This document shows positions 1 through 12,157 of a DNA stretch of 64,000 nt, one piece after another. The notes under the pieces were generated by a model. The model did not search any database, was not told the origin of the DNA, and saw nothing but the letters and a program-made list of their open reading frames with translations. This DNA is from Antedon mediterranea. Taxonomy: Eukaryota > Echinodermata > Crinoidea > Comatulida > Antedonidae. The stretch is from positions 3,415,001 to 3,479,000 of the forward strand of contig NC_092674.1 of assembly GCF_964355755.1 (NCBI RefSeq). The letters run 5' to 3'. Within the stretch, counting starts at the first letter, position 1, and every line of letters starts with the position of its first letter. The position numbers and the translations under genes are program-made.

Positions 1-302
1 TGTTGCACCTCTTATTGAGTTAGGCCTATGTTTAATTATCCTTTCACTCATTGTAGTTTTGATATTTAGTCTTTTCGGTACCCTGAAACTAAAAGTCTTC
101 ATTAGGCCTACTGTTTTTGTCCTCTTTCCGGTTCCCGTGTTGTCCTGTTTTTATTTCAGTTTCTATGGGCTGCCTTATACAAGCTTCGCTTTTTAGGAAT
201 GTTGCCCCTCTTATTTTAATCATATTTACTGTTAATTTTTATTTTCTATGAAAGACAAGAAGAGAAATAAATGTTACTTTGATTGATTGATTGATTGATT
301 GA
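1..302 (+). repeat. LINE-like 3' tail with (GATT)n end
   Basis: No open frame. The stretch ends in a polyadenylation-like AATAAATGTTACTTT followed by a GATTGATT microsatellite, the typical look of a 3'-end-anchored LINE copy. A related ending (AATAAATGTTAATTTGGATTGATT) occurs near 7960-7982, which supports a family rather than chance. No reverse transcriptase is left here, so the clade cannot be named. Confidence 0.5.
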
Positions 303-905
303 TTCTTTCTTGGGCCGAAACGGCCCACTCTGTCACGGCAGTTAGTTTCAAAAGATGTTTAAATTAAATAATGTAGTAATAATTATTAGGATGGTATTTA
401 TTTGAATAAACGCCTCTCCAATAAAGCATCACTTTGAATAATAATCCCCATCCCCAACTCAACTATCTAATAAACGTCCATCCACATTTATAATAACACA
501 ATTATACTATTTGTTGTAGTAGAATTCATCGCACTGTCTACAATTTACCAAGCATTTGTTATTCGTTTTTACCACTTTTCATATCTATTAGAGGATTTCA
601 TTTGATTACAAATGTTACCGTACCATATTATTAAAACTAAAAAATGTAACGTATATCCCTCGAATAAGTACCTCCCTCAAATGAACTCCGCCTCCCCACC
701 TCCGCCCTATAAAGTCTCTACTAAACAATAAACACTATACTTTAAAATGTTATTAATCATCTAAGACACTGTGAAACAGAGTAGTTTAGTTTTACGAATG
801 TGTTTTCAATAATGGTAACCGACAGAAAACGTACAAGGAGAACATTATCATTTCGAGAACCATCGTCTACACTTCCTAGAGGGGGAGCGAGCGAAGCGAG
901 CTCAC
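303..905 (+). repeat. Dispersed ~590-bp repeat, copy 1, ending in a hairpin
   Basis: Nearly collinear with 22316-22896: both start at TCTTTCTTGGG, share the block around CTCTGTCACGGCAGTTAG, and end at the same hairpin (CTAGAGGGGGAGCGAG, short loop, then AGCTCACCCTCTAG). The two copies differ mainly by small indels. There is no coding capacity, so this looks like a non-autonomous element. The fixed hairpin terminus ending in CTAG hints at a Helitron-like end, but the spacing is not classical. Confidence 0.7.
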
Positions 906-1129
906 CCTCTAGTACGGTACTTTCTAGTTAATAAAGCATGTTTTCCACTACATCAAAATTTATTTGCGCGAATGCTGTCTAAAAGCTAATCCAGCGTATA
1001 AGCTTTCGACACATTCACCCAGTAAATGGAACAGTGAATTGTCAATGTGAACAAACAATTTCGTCAGCAACTTTAAATTAACATAATAATGCATTGATTG
1101 TTGATTAAACGATTTGGATAATTTTGTAG

Positions 1130-1245
1130 GTAATAGAGTTTATTGTGATTAGCGAAATACCAATTTCTAGTCACCCGATGCATCTCCATGGACAGTCATT
1201 TCGAGTTTTAGCACAAGACAGACAAGACACGGATATAGGGTTCAA
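1130..1245 (+). pseudogene. Relic multicopper oxidase exon (exon-6-like)
   Basis: A TTTGTAG acceptor precedes a frame with the diagnostic copper motif HPMHLHGQSFRVLAQ, closely matching exon 6 of the intact oxidase at 6146-6281. After about 30 codons the match to the paralogs is lost (they continue with an acidic LIEFDKT segment) and no good donor follows. No other oxidase exon is visible upstream or before 2326. It is read as the last remnant of a third tandem copy on the same strand. An exon of a gene extending left of the window is possible but unlikely given the repeats at 1-905. Confidence 0.75.
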
Positions 1246-2160
1246 AGTTACAACCAGCTAAGTTTATGAAACCACATAAAAATGTGATATTTTTTGGGAA
1301 AAAATGAAGATTGAGGGCGCTGTTCACACAAGTAAAAATACACTTTTTTGCCTGTATCTAATTAAGTTTTAGCTATAATAATTTTAAAATAGTCTTATTT
1401 GATAGATAATTAAATTTTCTTTATATAAAAAAAAAAATAAACTTAATATTAAATACACATAATTCTGATAAATTCATGTGAAGTGCTTAAAATCAGCAAA
1501 TATAACACATTTTAATATTATAACAAATGCTAGTGATGTTAATAAATTACAAAGTTAGTGATCATAAATAGAATTATTTTACATTTCTATAAAATGTTGT
1601 TATTATACAACATATAAATGTAAATTTTTCGAACCATTTCACAAAAACAACCATTTTACGGCCAATAGTTTTTGAAATTATAGAAATTTGTACTACCGGT
1701 ACAGGTCAAAGGTCAATAAAAATATTTCGGGTCATTTGCTTGAAAAAGTTCTTATTAGACTGAATAGAAACATAATACCTTCAGATTAATTTGAGCCCTA
1801 TTTAAAGTTTGTCCAACTATTAGTTACGGAGTTATATGATATGTAGGTCAAAGGTCAAATATGCCAAAAATCATACTTCCAGCCATTTTTGGACAAACTT
1901 TTCCATTAGAACGAATATTAATATGCATCTCCCAAATAATTTGACACTAAAATTATTTCATTTAATCTAAGCGTTGCAAAGATAGGATCATTTTGTTTTT
2001 AATGGGTCAAAACATTCAAATTGAGGTCAGATGAATTTTAGAAATTTGACAACATGGGTTTTTATAACCAGCATGATTCAAATATTCATAAAACACAATG
2101 TTTACACTTTCCCCCTGATCTGCACACGAAGGCACTTTTTTTGACATAGGGATGACTATT
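1246..2160. other. AT-rich intergenic stretch
   Basis: No gene or strong repeat structure was seen. The sequence is AT-rich and has the phrase GGTCAAAGGTCAA twice (about 1704 and 1847). These resemble direct repeats of a nuclear-receptor half site, but no function is claimed. Confidence 0.5.
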
Positions 2161-2325
2161 AATGACCCCGCAGAAAATGTCATGAATATTCAATACAGTA
2201 TATTATTTCGGGACTACCCGCACTATTTAGTCCAGTCTATTTTAGTCTTAGTTTAGATATCTGAATCAGTGGTGAAAACATTTGTTTTCTGGATTATTGT
2301 ACGCTGATTAGAGGTGCATATCAAA
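2161..2325 (+). promoter_or_regulatory. 5' flank / leader of multicopper oxidase 1
   Basis: This block is almost identical to 12001-12157 upstream of the second oxidase (same GACCCCGCAGAAA...TTTAGTCCAGTCTATTTTAG order, small indels), whereas flanks further upstream do not align. It probably holds the core promoter and 5' UTR. The transcription start itself cannot be fixed from sequence. Confidence 0.6.
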
Positions 2326-5300
2326 ATGAATATCGCACAACTTTCTTCATGTATTTTTATATTCTGTTATCATGGTGAGTTATTTTAATGGATATTTTCA
2401 ATTAAAACAATATTTGAAGTCGTCTAGACTGATATAGATCGGTAATTAATGTCGTTTTTTCAATATAGTATTTTTGTAATAATTTGATTATCAAATTCTA
2501 TTTGTTTCAGCTATACTTTGCACTTCTTTACAATGTACTCATAAACAAGATATCCTGATGGTCAATAATTCAAGTGACTGTTTTCGTGAGTGTGAGTTTC
2601 CCGCTAAACCGAGATTGTGCGAATTTGAGTTTACGGTAGCTTGGTGGTATACGTTAGCAGCGGCTTGCATCGACTGTCCTGGTTTCAGACAAGACTGTGA
2701 TTTGCCTCAATGTTTTACCGTAGATGGTTCACGTAGATCTATCTTGACAGTGAATGGAATGTCACCTGGACCAAGCATACAGGTTCGTATAGGCATGGAC
2801 TAAAGAACGATTTGGTATAAAGCTCTACACTATCAAACTAGTTTGACAAAAAAAGTGTGATGTGCTCAAATATGGCAGTGATATGACATAATCATGTCCA
2901 AATATGAGTACATCATATTTGTTTGTCACATAAGGTTTGATAGTGTAGATAGGGCTTTAGTAAAGAGACAACTCCATCAAATTTAATAATAAATCCAGAG
3001 GATTGGAACTGTAAAATGCTTTCTAATTTAGTGATGATTACATTAGAAGTTTCCCTCTGAATTAGTTAATAATAATAATAATACACTTATATTGACTTAT
3101 TAATATTAATTTTGTTTCATTCACGGAGTTATTGTTATTGGTTGCAAATATAATCTAAATATGTTTCAACTATTTGTTTAAAATTTGTTTTTAACAGGTC
3201 TGTCATGGTGATACTGTTCGCGTAAAAGTCAAAAACCAACTTCAAGATGGAGGTTCGTTGACAATTCATTGGCATGGTATACATCAATTTAACACCGTGT
3301 GGGCAGATGGCGTTCCGATGATTACTCAATGCCCCATACCAAGTTCAACCTTTTTCGTATACGAGTTTGTTGCAGACCCGCCAGGTACCCATTGGTGGCA
3401 CTCTCACGTTGGTGTTCAGAGAGGTGACGGGTTGTACGGAGCATTGATTGTCAGGGAACCAAGACAAAAAGAGTTCAACAGTAAAGAATATGACTTTGAC
3501 CTTCCACAACATTACATGTTATTTAACGACTGGTTAGGTATTTCAAGTCTTGATCTGTATTTATTAGCGATTGCCAATGCTGTTCCGTCGTCTGGATATA
3601 CAGATACCATGTTGATCAATGGCAGAAGTCACAATAGGGACATTGATATGGATGTTCCTATCACAGTGTTTGAAGTAGAACAAGGTTTCCGATATCGGAT
3701 GCGAATAGTAGATGCTTCATTTAGTGAGTGTATTGTAAGAATTACTGTCGAATCCCATCCGATAACGATCATTGCCACTGATGGCTTTGAAATGGAACCG
3801 GTTCGTGAAGTGGATGCTTTATACTTTACTGCTGGTGAGAGGTAATTCCAATCTAAATTGTTCATTTTAATTCAAGGGATGGAGCTGACATCATTTGTTT
3901 ATTTGTGGGCACGGTTTCATGAACTTACATACTTATTTCGTTTAGGATATTTTACTGCAGAAACTATATTTTATACCGCAATAACTTGTTGTTTCAATTT
4001 TGGAGAAGTTTACGCATGCGCAGTGACGCATTGTTGGTTTGGCTTTTCAAATAGAAACTTAGAAATGCTGTAATAGTGCATTAATCCAATCAATGCAATA
4101 CACGCAATTGTTTTTTACGACATGTCGATGGCTGGTAGGTATTTTTTTTTTTTAGAAATGTGTATAGCATTCTTTCTTATTTTTAATTATTTCAGAGTGG
4201 ATTTTGTACTCAAGGCGTCTGCAAAACCCTCAACGTATTGTATATACGTAGTTGGTATACCCAACCCAGTATGCCCTGCGATTGGTGCAGCAAAATTAAA
4301 ATACAAGAATTCACCAACCATGGATGTAAATTGTACACAGTACAACACAGAACAACGTGATTTTTTTTCAACAGCCGTACTTAAAGATAACGATACAGAT
4401 GTATACACATTTAAAGATACGCACGCATTACGTAAGATTTTTTTTTAAAATAAATTTTCCAAAGCAATTTGACTTCCCGTTACGAGAGCTGAAAAACATT
4501 GGCCTAGCAGACGGCCTAGGCAATTTTGCAATTTTATACACGGCCATAGAGGTATCCAATAGAAGGGTTCTAATATAAACATTCAGTTTGTGTCTTTAGG
4601 GGGCATTGCGTCATCAAAACTCTCAATTTCTAGTAGCCTATATTGTATACTATTGTAATATTGTCTTACAATGTCTTTTAATTATCTTTTCGCATTTACT
4701 ATCTCTGTTGCACGTGCGTACAAAAGTGTTGTTAAAACGTACGCCAATAGAATTCGAACCATACCATGAAAGCCACTCAGTGCCCTAATAATACTTAATA
4801 GAAGGACGTCTGCATATCAAGCAGAAGGTTCCTGGTTCGGATATCGGCTGTTTTTTTAAGAAACCGATTTTCTTAATTTGTTTATTCACAAATATAATAT
4901 TTAATGTACTAATTCATTGTAGAACCTGTAGATCCGGCTTTATACCACGTGGATACTGTATATTATGTCGTCATGGGCGTCTCATCCTACAGTTATACTT
5001 CGAATAGACCAGAAGCTGGAACAACTTACTCTCCATTTTTCACCATGAATCAAGTACAATTTGATTTTCCGGATAAACCGTTTGTTTCATTCGAGCCAAA
5101 TGGTAACGTAGATTTGTGCAGGACGTACCCAGGGTATAACAATACAGAGTTGGCCGAATGCAATAATACACACTGTAGTTGCCCTCTGGTTGCTAAAGTT
5201 AAACTTGGTCAGGTAACTTTATACATTTTACCATGTTTAGTAGTGTGAACATAAACCTTCTTCTATTCAAATCTACTTCTATTCAATTCAATTTAATTAT

Positions 5301-7082
5301 TTCGACCGAAATCAAACGTATTTTTACATACACTAAACAAGTCAAACAGCAACAGAAGTATCATTAATTTTGGACGAGGGAAGACATAGAGACTCAAGTC
5401 ACTAAAGCGTGGTTCCCACTAGCGACGCAACACAAGGACGTAACGCAACGCAAGTGAATTGACCAATCACAAGCGATGGCTTATTTGCTTGTGATTGCTA
5501 ACTGTCTATAACTTCACTTGTCATTGGTTAAAACGCTTGCGTTGCGTTTACGTCATTGCGTTACGTTCTAGTAGGAACCAAGCTTTAAAACGCTTGCGTT
5601 GCGTTTACGTCATTGCGTTACGTTCTAGTGGGGACCAAGCTTAACTCTCTGTAGTTTAACTCTTATTATCTTAAGTTGCCAGTGATTTTTTCCCTTTCGA
5701 AGTTGAATTATTGTGGAAAACATTATTTGTTGATGCCCGCCATTTCTCGCAGTCTCCGTATATTTACGTTCTAATTTTGTTCAAGATGTATTGTCCCCCA
5801 AAAACATGAAAAATGAAGATTAATTAAATAAGATTTTGAATAGGCTATTTTGTAGTTTTTAATAAAGTTAATCACTTCCGTAGAAAAAAAAAATAATGTT
5901 TTCCCTTATAAAATGACAAAATAAATGGTTAAATTCAACCAAAAATCTATTGGCTTGCAGCCAATTTTACTATTTTTTGCTTTAATTTACAGTTTTTTCA
6001 GTTAAATACTTTTTTTTATCATCTAATTTTTGGTCAAAGTGGATAACTATTATATGACATTAAAATGGCTTATTCAACAAAAAAATTAAAATAATTATTT
6101 TTTCAGGGGGACAATACATCTTTAACCGTTGACTTTTCTTTTAAGGTAGTGGAGTTCGTTGTGATTGATGATGTTCATATTATCAATCATCCGATGCATC
6201 TTCATGGACAATCATTTCGACTATTAGCACAAGGACTTAAAAATATAAGTGCTGACGAATTAATCGAATTTGATAAGACACGTAGGTCCTATACATTTTC
6301 TTTTTTCTTTCTGCTTTTTTAGCAGTCTTGTTCCTCTACCCATGGACCAAATTACCCGGGTGGTCAATATGGCTTGAATTTCTATCAGGCCTTGTACTCG
6401 AGAACTCTTTAACCAGCTTATACACTTAGATAGAATAATCTTGAACTAACCGGCGGCACTTACAACGCCGATTGGTTTAGACATTTGCGCAGATTGTTAC
6501 GCTCAATTTGGAGTTTCATACAGATTGACCCGGGTAAGTTAGTATCATGTGTATAGTCTCGCTAACTTTGTTGTGTAGAAACCGTATACTCGGGTATGTA
6601 AATATAACATATAGGCTAGAGGCCCAAGTCGTTGATCCAGCGAAAATATTGCAATGCAAAGCGGTTTAATTATACGTAGACATTATACGTAATACAAATA
6701 TGAAAAAAATAATAATGTTTCCGTTTCGTTTCTGTAGATGGTTTACCAAGAATCCCGCTTGAATCAGCGGTTGTAAAGGATACGGTGAATATAATTTCGG
6801 GTGGTTACGTCATCATTAGATGGAAGGCTGAAAACCCCGGTTATTGGTTCTTTCATTGTCACGTGGAGTACCACTCACTGGTGAGTTATTTAAATCTAAT
6901 AAAAAACAATTCTACGAAGTTTAAAATCATCAGTCTATTAATGCATCGTTTTTTTTTCCATTTCTTCCAAGGCGGGAATGGCAATGATTATTCAAGTCGG
7001 TGAAGAAGACGAAATTCCAAATCCACCAAAAGGATTTCCAACGTGTGGATCATTCACGCCCGGTGAAGAAGAAAAATCATAA
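2326..7082 (+). CDS. Laccase-type multicopper oxidase 1 (8 exons, 626 aa)
   Basis: Coding exons: 2326-2374, 2511-2782, 3198-3841, 4196-4431, 4923-5212, 6146-6281, 6738-6880, 6972-7082. All junctions are GT-AG and the frame closes at 626 residues. The first ~20 residues form a hydrophobic signal peptide, so the product should be secreted. A Cys-rich N-terminal segment like that of arthropod laccases follows. Copper ligands are all visible: HWHG (residues 131-134), HWWHSH (172-177), HPMHLHG (512-518) and HCHVEYH (582-588). The type-1 Cys is 583 and the axial residue at Cys+10 is Met593. The family oxidises phenols, catechols or metals with reduction of O2 to water; the substrate here is unknown. 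No C-terminal anchor is seen. It is a tandem paralog of the gene at 12158. Intron 5 carries two MITEs, one ending only 21 bp before exon 6. Confidence 0.93.
2820..2960. mobile_element. MITE, CTACACTATCAAACT terminal-repeat family
   Basis: Lies in intron 2 of oxidase 1. The ends are inverted repeats of the form AAGCTCTACACTATCAAACT ... GTTTGATAGTGTAGATAGGGCTT, with an interior rich in ATATG/CATCA words. Related copies sit at 27884, 47851, 48366, 49077, 53548 and 53932. Too short to encode anything. Confidence 0.75.
5404..5642. mobile_element. MITE-like element, GTTCCCACTAG ends
   Basis: Lies in intron 5 of oxidase 1. The left end reads CGTGGTTCCCACTAGCGACG and the right end is its approximate reverse complement (CTAGTGGGGACCAAGCTT). 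The right terminus is duplicated: two ~55-bp copies at about 5531-5586 and 5587-5642. The interior has further GCAACGCAAG inverted words. Partial relatives lie at 25361-25466 and 26079-26161. Confidence 0.7.
5783..6124. mobile_element. MITE, AAGATGTATTGTCCC family
   Basis: Terminal inverted repeats AAGATGTATTGTCCCCC / GGGGGACAATACATCTT are perfect. The centre contains an imperfect palindrome around TTGGCTTGCAGCCAA. Other copies in the window end in TTAA, which suggests a TTAA target. The right end is 21 bp from the exon 6 acceptor of oxidase 1, so the element may contribute branch-point or polypyrimidine context. Confidence 0.85.
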
Positions 7083-7696
7083 CGTTAACTTTACGACGAC
7101 TTGAAACTGTTATTATAGTCGTCGTCCAGCTCTGCTAAAATCGAGTTCTATTCGCGACTACACCTTATGACGTCATGTCGACACAAACAAGCTAATATAT
7201 CCCTAATATCAACTTTATTACTGTTAACCACGAAAGATAAAAAAAAACCTGTAATATTATATATCATATATTACGGTAATATCAAGCTAGCACACTGAAA
7301 AAAAAGAAGGTGTTGAGGAGAAATATTTCACATTACGTCAATATAGATATAAGTATTTTCTCTCTATAAAACTAAAATGAGAATACATCCTCCTTTTGGA
7401 CATCCTATTAAGAGGACAATTTGTTTGGGGGGGGGGGGGATCCCGAAGGTGTCCTCTTAATAGGAGGTTTGTTTTTTATAGTGTTATATAGACAGTGTTA
7501 ATAATTTTTTTTTGGTATTAAATTACAGAAATCGCATAAAAGTAGTCCACGAAAGGCCTATATTATAAATGTTTTTCGAGAAATTCTTTGTTAAATATAG
7601 ACCATGCATTATACTTTATCCGGAGCTGTTTGCCGGGTGTTCTATCGTAACAGGAGATGTATTATTGTCATTTTCATTCAGTGATATATATATAAT
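7083..7696. other. 3' flank of oxidase 1 with an inverted repeat
   Basis: Contains no gene. Around 7388-7472 there is an inverted repeat (CCTATTAAGAGGA ... TCCTCTTAATAGG) separated by a G-homopolymer, resembling the end of the GGACA/CCTATT element family seen near 24171. An AATAAA that could serve oxidase 1 polyadenylation is at about 7693, on the edge of the next repeat. Confidence 0.5.
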
Positions 7697-7869
7697 AAAT
7701 CCAAGGGCAAAATACTGAAAAATGGCAATGCTGTGGGTATCAGTGGCTGGATCTCATTTGAGATACAAAAAAAGCAAAAAAGCTAAATCAAAACGATAAA
7801 GTAAAACAGCCAGAAAAGTTATCAGAGCTTTCGTGCAACACTAGTCCTTCATCAGTGCAAGTATGTGTG
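7697..7869 (-). mobile_element. Half copy of the AAATCCAAAGGCAAA inverted-repeat element
   Basis: Matches the right arm plus interior of the element at 31701-31924, flanked on the left by a (TA)n run as there. It extends into GAGCTTTCGTGCAACACTAG TCCTTCATCAG; the reverse complement has the order CTGATGA ... GAAA of a hammerhead ribozyme core. Such cores are typical of Penelope-like retroelements; the assignment here is inference. Confidence 0.55.
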
Positions 7870-7985
7870 CATCTATATATTGCTTGCTTTTTGTCTGTTT
7901 TGTTTTTGCGTCCCTGACACAAGCATTTGCTTTATTAGTGACGCTACCGTTTTGGAAATAAATGTTAATTTGGATTGATTTAACA
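7870..7985 (+). repeat. LINE-like 3' tail
   Basis: Ends in GAAATAAATGTTAATTTGG ATTGATT, the same style of ending as the repeat at 1-302. No coding sequence remains. Confidence 0.4.
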
Positions 7986-8163
7986 TTTTAATTTTTTAAA
8001 TATTTATTAAAAATCATGCCGTCGTACAGTACTGCTGCATTGCTGTTGGTTTTTGTAACGTGACAGTGGGGCGGATCCACCCATTTTTTTCAATTCTGAT
8101 ATAGGCCTAATATTATTATTATGATATATGTTATTAAATAAGTTCATTTGGATCTGATAATGT

Positions 8164-8304
8164 AATGTGAAAAAAAGTTACTTCTATATGATCCACTATA
8201 GTAGTAGTAGGCGAAACGTCAAGTTCTCTGGAAATGTAAGTACCGATATCATCTTACAAACTTGACACTATATTGGATGATATAGAAGTAACTTTTTTTC
8301 ACAT
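8164..8304. repeat. Short foldback element
   Basis: Inverted arms of ~25 bp: ATGTGAAAAAAAGTTACTTC at the left and GAAGTAACTTTTTTTCACAT at the right, around a ~90-bp centre with a smaller inverted pair (GTCAAGTT ... AACTTGAC). It is likely a tiny non-autonomous DNA element. Confidence 0.65.
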
Positions 8305-10022
8305 GATATATGTCATTATTTACATTATTTTCATTTTTGTTACGTATACTGGTATTTCGTATTGCACACACAGGCATATTTTACAGGTCTACACTTAACC
8401 TCCATATCGTATCGTATTGTTGGAATAATTCATTTGTATGGCCTTCAATGCAATTGTTATTATTAATATTGAATAATTACCGCTAAATTAAGTGCTCTTA
8501 CTCTACAGGTTGGTCGGTCGGTCAGTAAACGCGACTGCAGCCATGTATATGGCCTTGTTATACTGTTAATGTTATTGTAAATGTCACCTAATAAAATTAA
8601 AATTAACTGGAAACAAACAAAGATCAGTGTTTCTCTCTACCTTTACAAAGTAATACAATCGATATTGTAAAGAAAAAAAAGGAAATCAAAGATATGCAAC
8701 AATAACTTATTAACTGAAATTAAATAATCCCCAACAATTGCATCATTCAACGCTACACATATAGATCTCATTTCTTTCACAAAACTAAACGTTTTTTTTC
8801 CTTTGTTTTGTATTCAAGCCAGGACCACAATAAAAACAGGTTTTCTTTTACCTGATTGTGTGATCCTGTATAAAGATGTTGTTATATAAAAAGAAAGTAA
8901 TTACGCGATGATGTTTTTAACGTTTATACCGTTAACAAGCGCCTCTGTTTTTTACTTTTGTTTGGGTATCGTAATTATCGTAATACAAACACTAACCATA
9001 TGTTATTATTAAGAGTCCATAGTAGAATAATTAATCAAACTACTACTGTAATTGTTTGTGGTAACTTTTAACGTTAATTCTTGTAAGAAAGGGAAACCGT
9101 TATCCGCGTCGAACTAAAAAATTATCTACGGCATTTTAACTTTCCAACAATATTCAAATTTGTCGGAAAAGAGACAGCTTATATTTTACCAAGGAGGTAT
9201 TAGTCGATCGCGCGTCTGTTTGTTGTCTGTTTGTTTTTTAGCAGGATTACTCAAACATTTCTTTACCAAAATGAAAATACAGATAAATATGTGGTGAAGG
9301 ACCACTTCATTAAATTTTGGAGGCAATCTGGACCAGGGTCCCAATTCTGGACCACTTTTAATAGGCCTACTATTTTCAGACCTGCTAGCGTTAAAAGATA
9401 GGAGACAATTTTCAAAAGCCGGTAAGCAGTCTTAAAGTAAACTGAAATTGCGATTTTTCGACAAATACCGGTACTTCTCCAAAAAACTTCATTTTTGTAC
9501 AAGAAGCAAAAAATTAAAATGTGTGATTTATAATTTTATTTAATGTTTGTTTTTGGCGTTGCTGTTCTAATATTAGTCAACTGAAACTATTATTAGTTGA
9601 AAGGCTGGTTACATAACCAACATTACACCAAATTCGTATCATCACACATGGGTTGTAGTGAATTAGCCTAATCACACACAGCATTAAGATACAAAAATAA
9701 AAATAAACTATTTTCTGGTGAAATCTTATGTAGGAGAATTTTACAGTATGTACTCTCGGAGTGCCGTTCTATAGTTTACTATACTATTATTGAAAATGCA
9801 GGTTTTTGAAGAGTGAAGTGTTAATCCGAGATGAACATAAAAAGAAAACATGTATGGATAAAAAAAAAAAAAACAATGTTAATAGGATAAATATATGTTA
9901 ATAAAAAAAATGAATACAAGAACAAGAAAATATGTATGAAAAAAACAGTGTATTATTAAAACATGTTAATTAACTACTAAAAAACAAAAAGTAAAATATG
10001 TATGTAAATATTTAAAAAGACA
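8305..10022. other. Intergenic, no feature recognised
   Basis: AT-rich sequence with A-runs around 9860-9960. No exon with conserved protein similarity, RNA gene or strong inverted repeat was seen. Confidence 0.5.
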
Positions 10023-11700
10023 ATGTCAATGGAAATGTCTCCTACGCCCCTACGACCATCTAGGTCATGGGACAACCAACCAACGAACTTGTTTGCAAAT
10101 GCCTTCAACTATATAACTATAGAGGTATTACATTATCATCATGTGTTGCTACAATTTTCAATCGTATTATTTGTGATCGTATCTCAGAATTTCTTGAGAG
10201 TAATAGTATTCTTACAGAAATCCAGCAGGCTTTAGGAAAAATCATAGGTGTGAAGACCACATATTTACACTTATAAAAGCATATTAGCTACGCGTAATGC
10301 GGAAAATAAGTTAACATACTTAGCCTTCCTGGATTTCCGTAAGGCTTTTGGCGTAATTGCCTTTTGTCAATAGCATGGAATACTGGTATCCGTGGTAAAG
10401 TCTGGAAAATTATTGATACTTTTTTACTATTATTATTATTTACTATTACTTTTTACTATTTATTGAAATAAAGAAGCCCATCGTTGGCCTAAGCTGCTGT
10501 TGCATACATCATTTACCTTGCATTATAATAATGTTAATATAAAATGACGATGGTTAAACTCAGTTAAAAGTATTCTGAATAATACTGGATTTAATAATCT
10601 ATTCTCAAACAACATACCTATAGATTCAGCATGGTTTAAATCTTTTAAGTGTGTTAATCATCAAATGTATGAATTGGATTGGTTTAATAAAAACTGCAGT
10701 ACCAAACCATCATTATCACTTTATGTTAAATCTAAGAAAATACCTGAGTGTTAAAACTGATTTTTATGGTGCTCATTTGAAATTTAAGGTAAGATCAAAT
10801 ACTCTTTAACTTGAAAGTAGATGTAGTAAATGGGATTTGAATAATACTGGTAATTGTATGTTATGTAAGGATGAACCTGAAGATTTATATCATGTTATGT
10901 TAAATTGTAAAGTACTGCAAGAAGTGTGAATTTCAGAATTTGAATGCTTGGAACAAAACCTTAATTATTCTGGTCTATCAGATCTATGGAATTCACTCCA
11001 GTTAAATAATTCAGAGGTTATTTTAATGATCATACTTGGTGGTGATTGTTCTGTTCTCATTCCAACAATGTCGATGAATATGGTAAAGAAAGCTCATGAC
11101 ATTCTTGATAAATTCTGCAAATCATACCAAAGAAAGCATGGGCCTTTAGACAACGATTGAATGATTTTTACATTTTCTATTGTATGTAATTTGATTTAGT
11201 TATCTTACTGTTTTCTTTATCTCTTTTGGGATCAATTCTGTTTACAGTCATTGAATAATTCACTACAGCTGAAATAACCTAATCTATGCTTTCCTGTTTA
11301 TTGATGTCCCTAATTTGGGTTCCAATTGTTCCTCTTTTTTGCTGGTAGAGACTTTGTATCAAGTATGTGTATTTTAACATAGATTCTAAGTACAGTATAT
11401 CACTTTGTTCTACGCTAATTGATATGCTAATTTAGTGTCTAAGGTTATGAATGTGGGTTGCATTTAATTGGTATTATATTTTAAATTTGGTTTAGAGGAG
11501 GGTGGTTTTATCGAATTTCCGTTTTATCTGTTTTAATCTAGTCTAACTTTATTTCTATACTTATATATTTTTATATTGCATGTTTAATTGTTTTAAGGAT
11601 GCACCATTATTATGTGTGCCGCTGTTCAAAAAGCGTTTTCCGAATAAATAATAATTATTATTATTATTGTTATTATTGTTAGTGTTATTATTAGTATTAT
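10023..11700 (+). pseudogene. Decayed LINE (reverse transcriptase remnants)
   Basis: Short disconnected frames read as a non-LTR reverse transcriptase. At 10109-10276 a segment with YNYRGITLSSC, NRIICDRISEFLE and an EIQQAL stretch matches the start of the RT palm. Near 10320 AFLDFRKAFG follows. At 10740-10930 comes the LINE C-terminal Cys-His region (CMLCKDEPEDLYHVMLNC). A last frame runs 10948-11160. Frameshifts and stops break it throughout. A 3' UTR then ends in AATAAATAATAATTATT and a TTA/TTG microsatellite near 11700. It lies between the two oxidase genes and is inactive. Confidence 0.8.
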
Positions 11701-11890
11701 TATTATTAAACACTACAGATTCGTTCAAACATACATCTTCCACGTAGGTTAATTGGATTCCTAGTTAATTTTAATTTGACAGCATAAGTTTGTTTTATGT
11801 ATGAAAAATGCACATTTGTCTATTTATCGTCGATCGTTATCGTCCTAGTGTAAATGGGCCTTAATGCATTATAATAATAAATATATTATG

Positions 11891-12003
11891 TTACCCGCAC
11901 TTCTTATGTAGGTATATAATAATTATGATTTCTGAATCAGTGATGACAATATGGAAATGAATTTTTTGATTACTGTACGCTGATGAGAGGTGCATACCAA
12001 AAT
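11891..12003 (+). pseudogene. Truncated extra copy of the oxidase 5' leader
   Basis: The stretch from TTACCCGCACTT through CTGAATCAGTGATGAC to GAGGTGCATACCAAAATGA repeats the segment just upstream of both oxidase start codons (compare about 2216-2328 and 12048-12160). It is joined directly to the next full leader at GACCCCGC, so two leaders stand in tandem. No signal-peptide exon follows it. Confidence 0.7.
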
Positions 12004-12157
12004 GACCCCGCAGAAATGTCATGAATATTCAATACAGTATATTATTTCTACCCGCACTATTTAGTCCAGTCTATTTTAGTCTTAGTTTAGATCTGAATCA
12101 GTGGTGAAAACATTTGTGTTCTGGATTACTGTACGCTGATGAGAGGTGCATATCAAA
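12004..12157 (+). promoter_or_regulatory. 5' flank / leader of multicopper oxidase 2
   Basis: Near-identical to 2164-2325. It probably contains the core promoter and 5' UTR, inherited with the tandem duplication or homogenised later. Confidence 0.6.

Noticed and set aside
1704-1860. Nuclear-receptor response elements (GGTCAAAGGTCAA)
   Set aside because: Two short matches in AT-rich DNA 0.5-0.6 kb from the oxidase; no further support.
10948-11160. Small 70-aa gene
   Set aside because: It is the C-terminal end of the decayed LINE reading frame.
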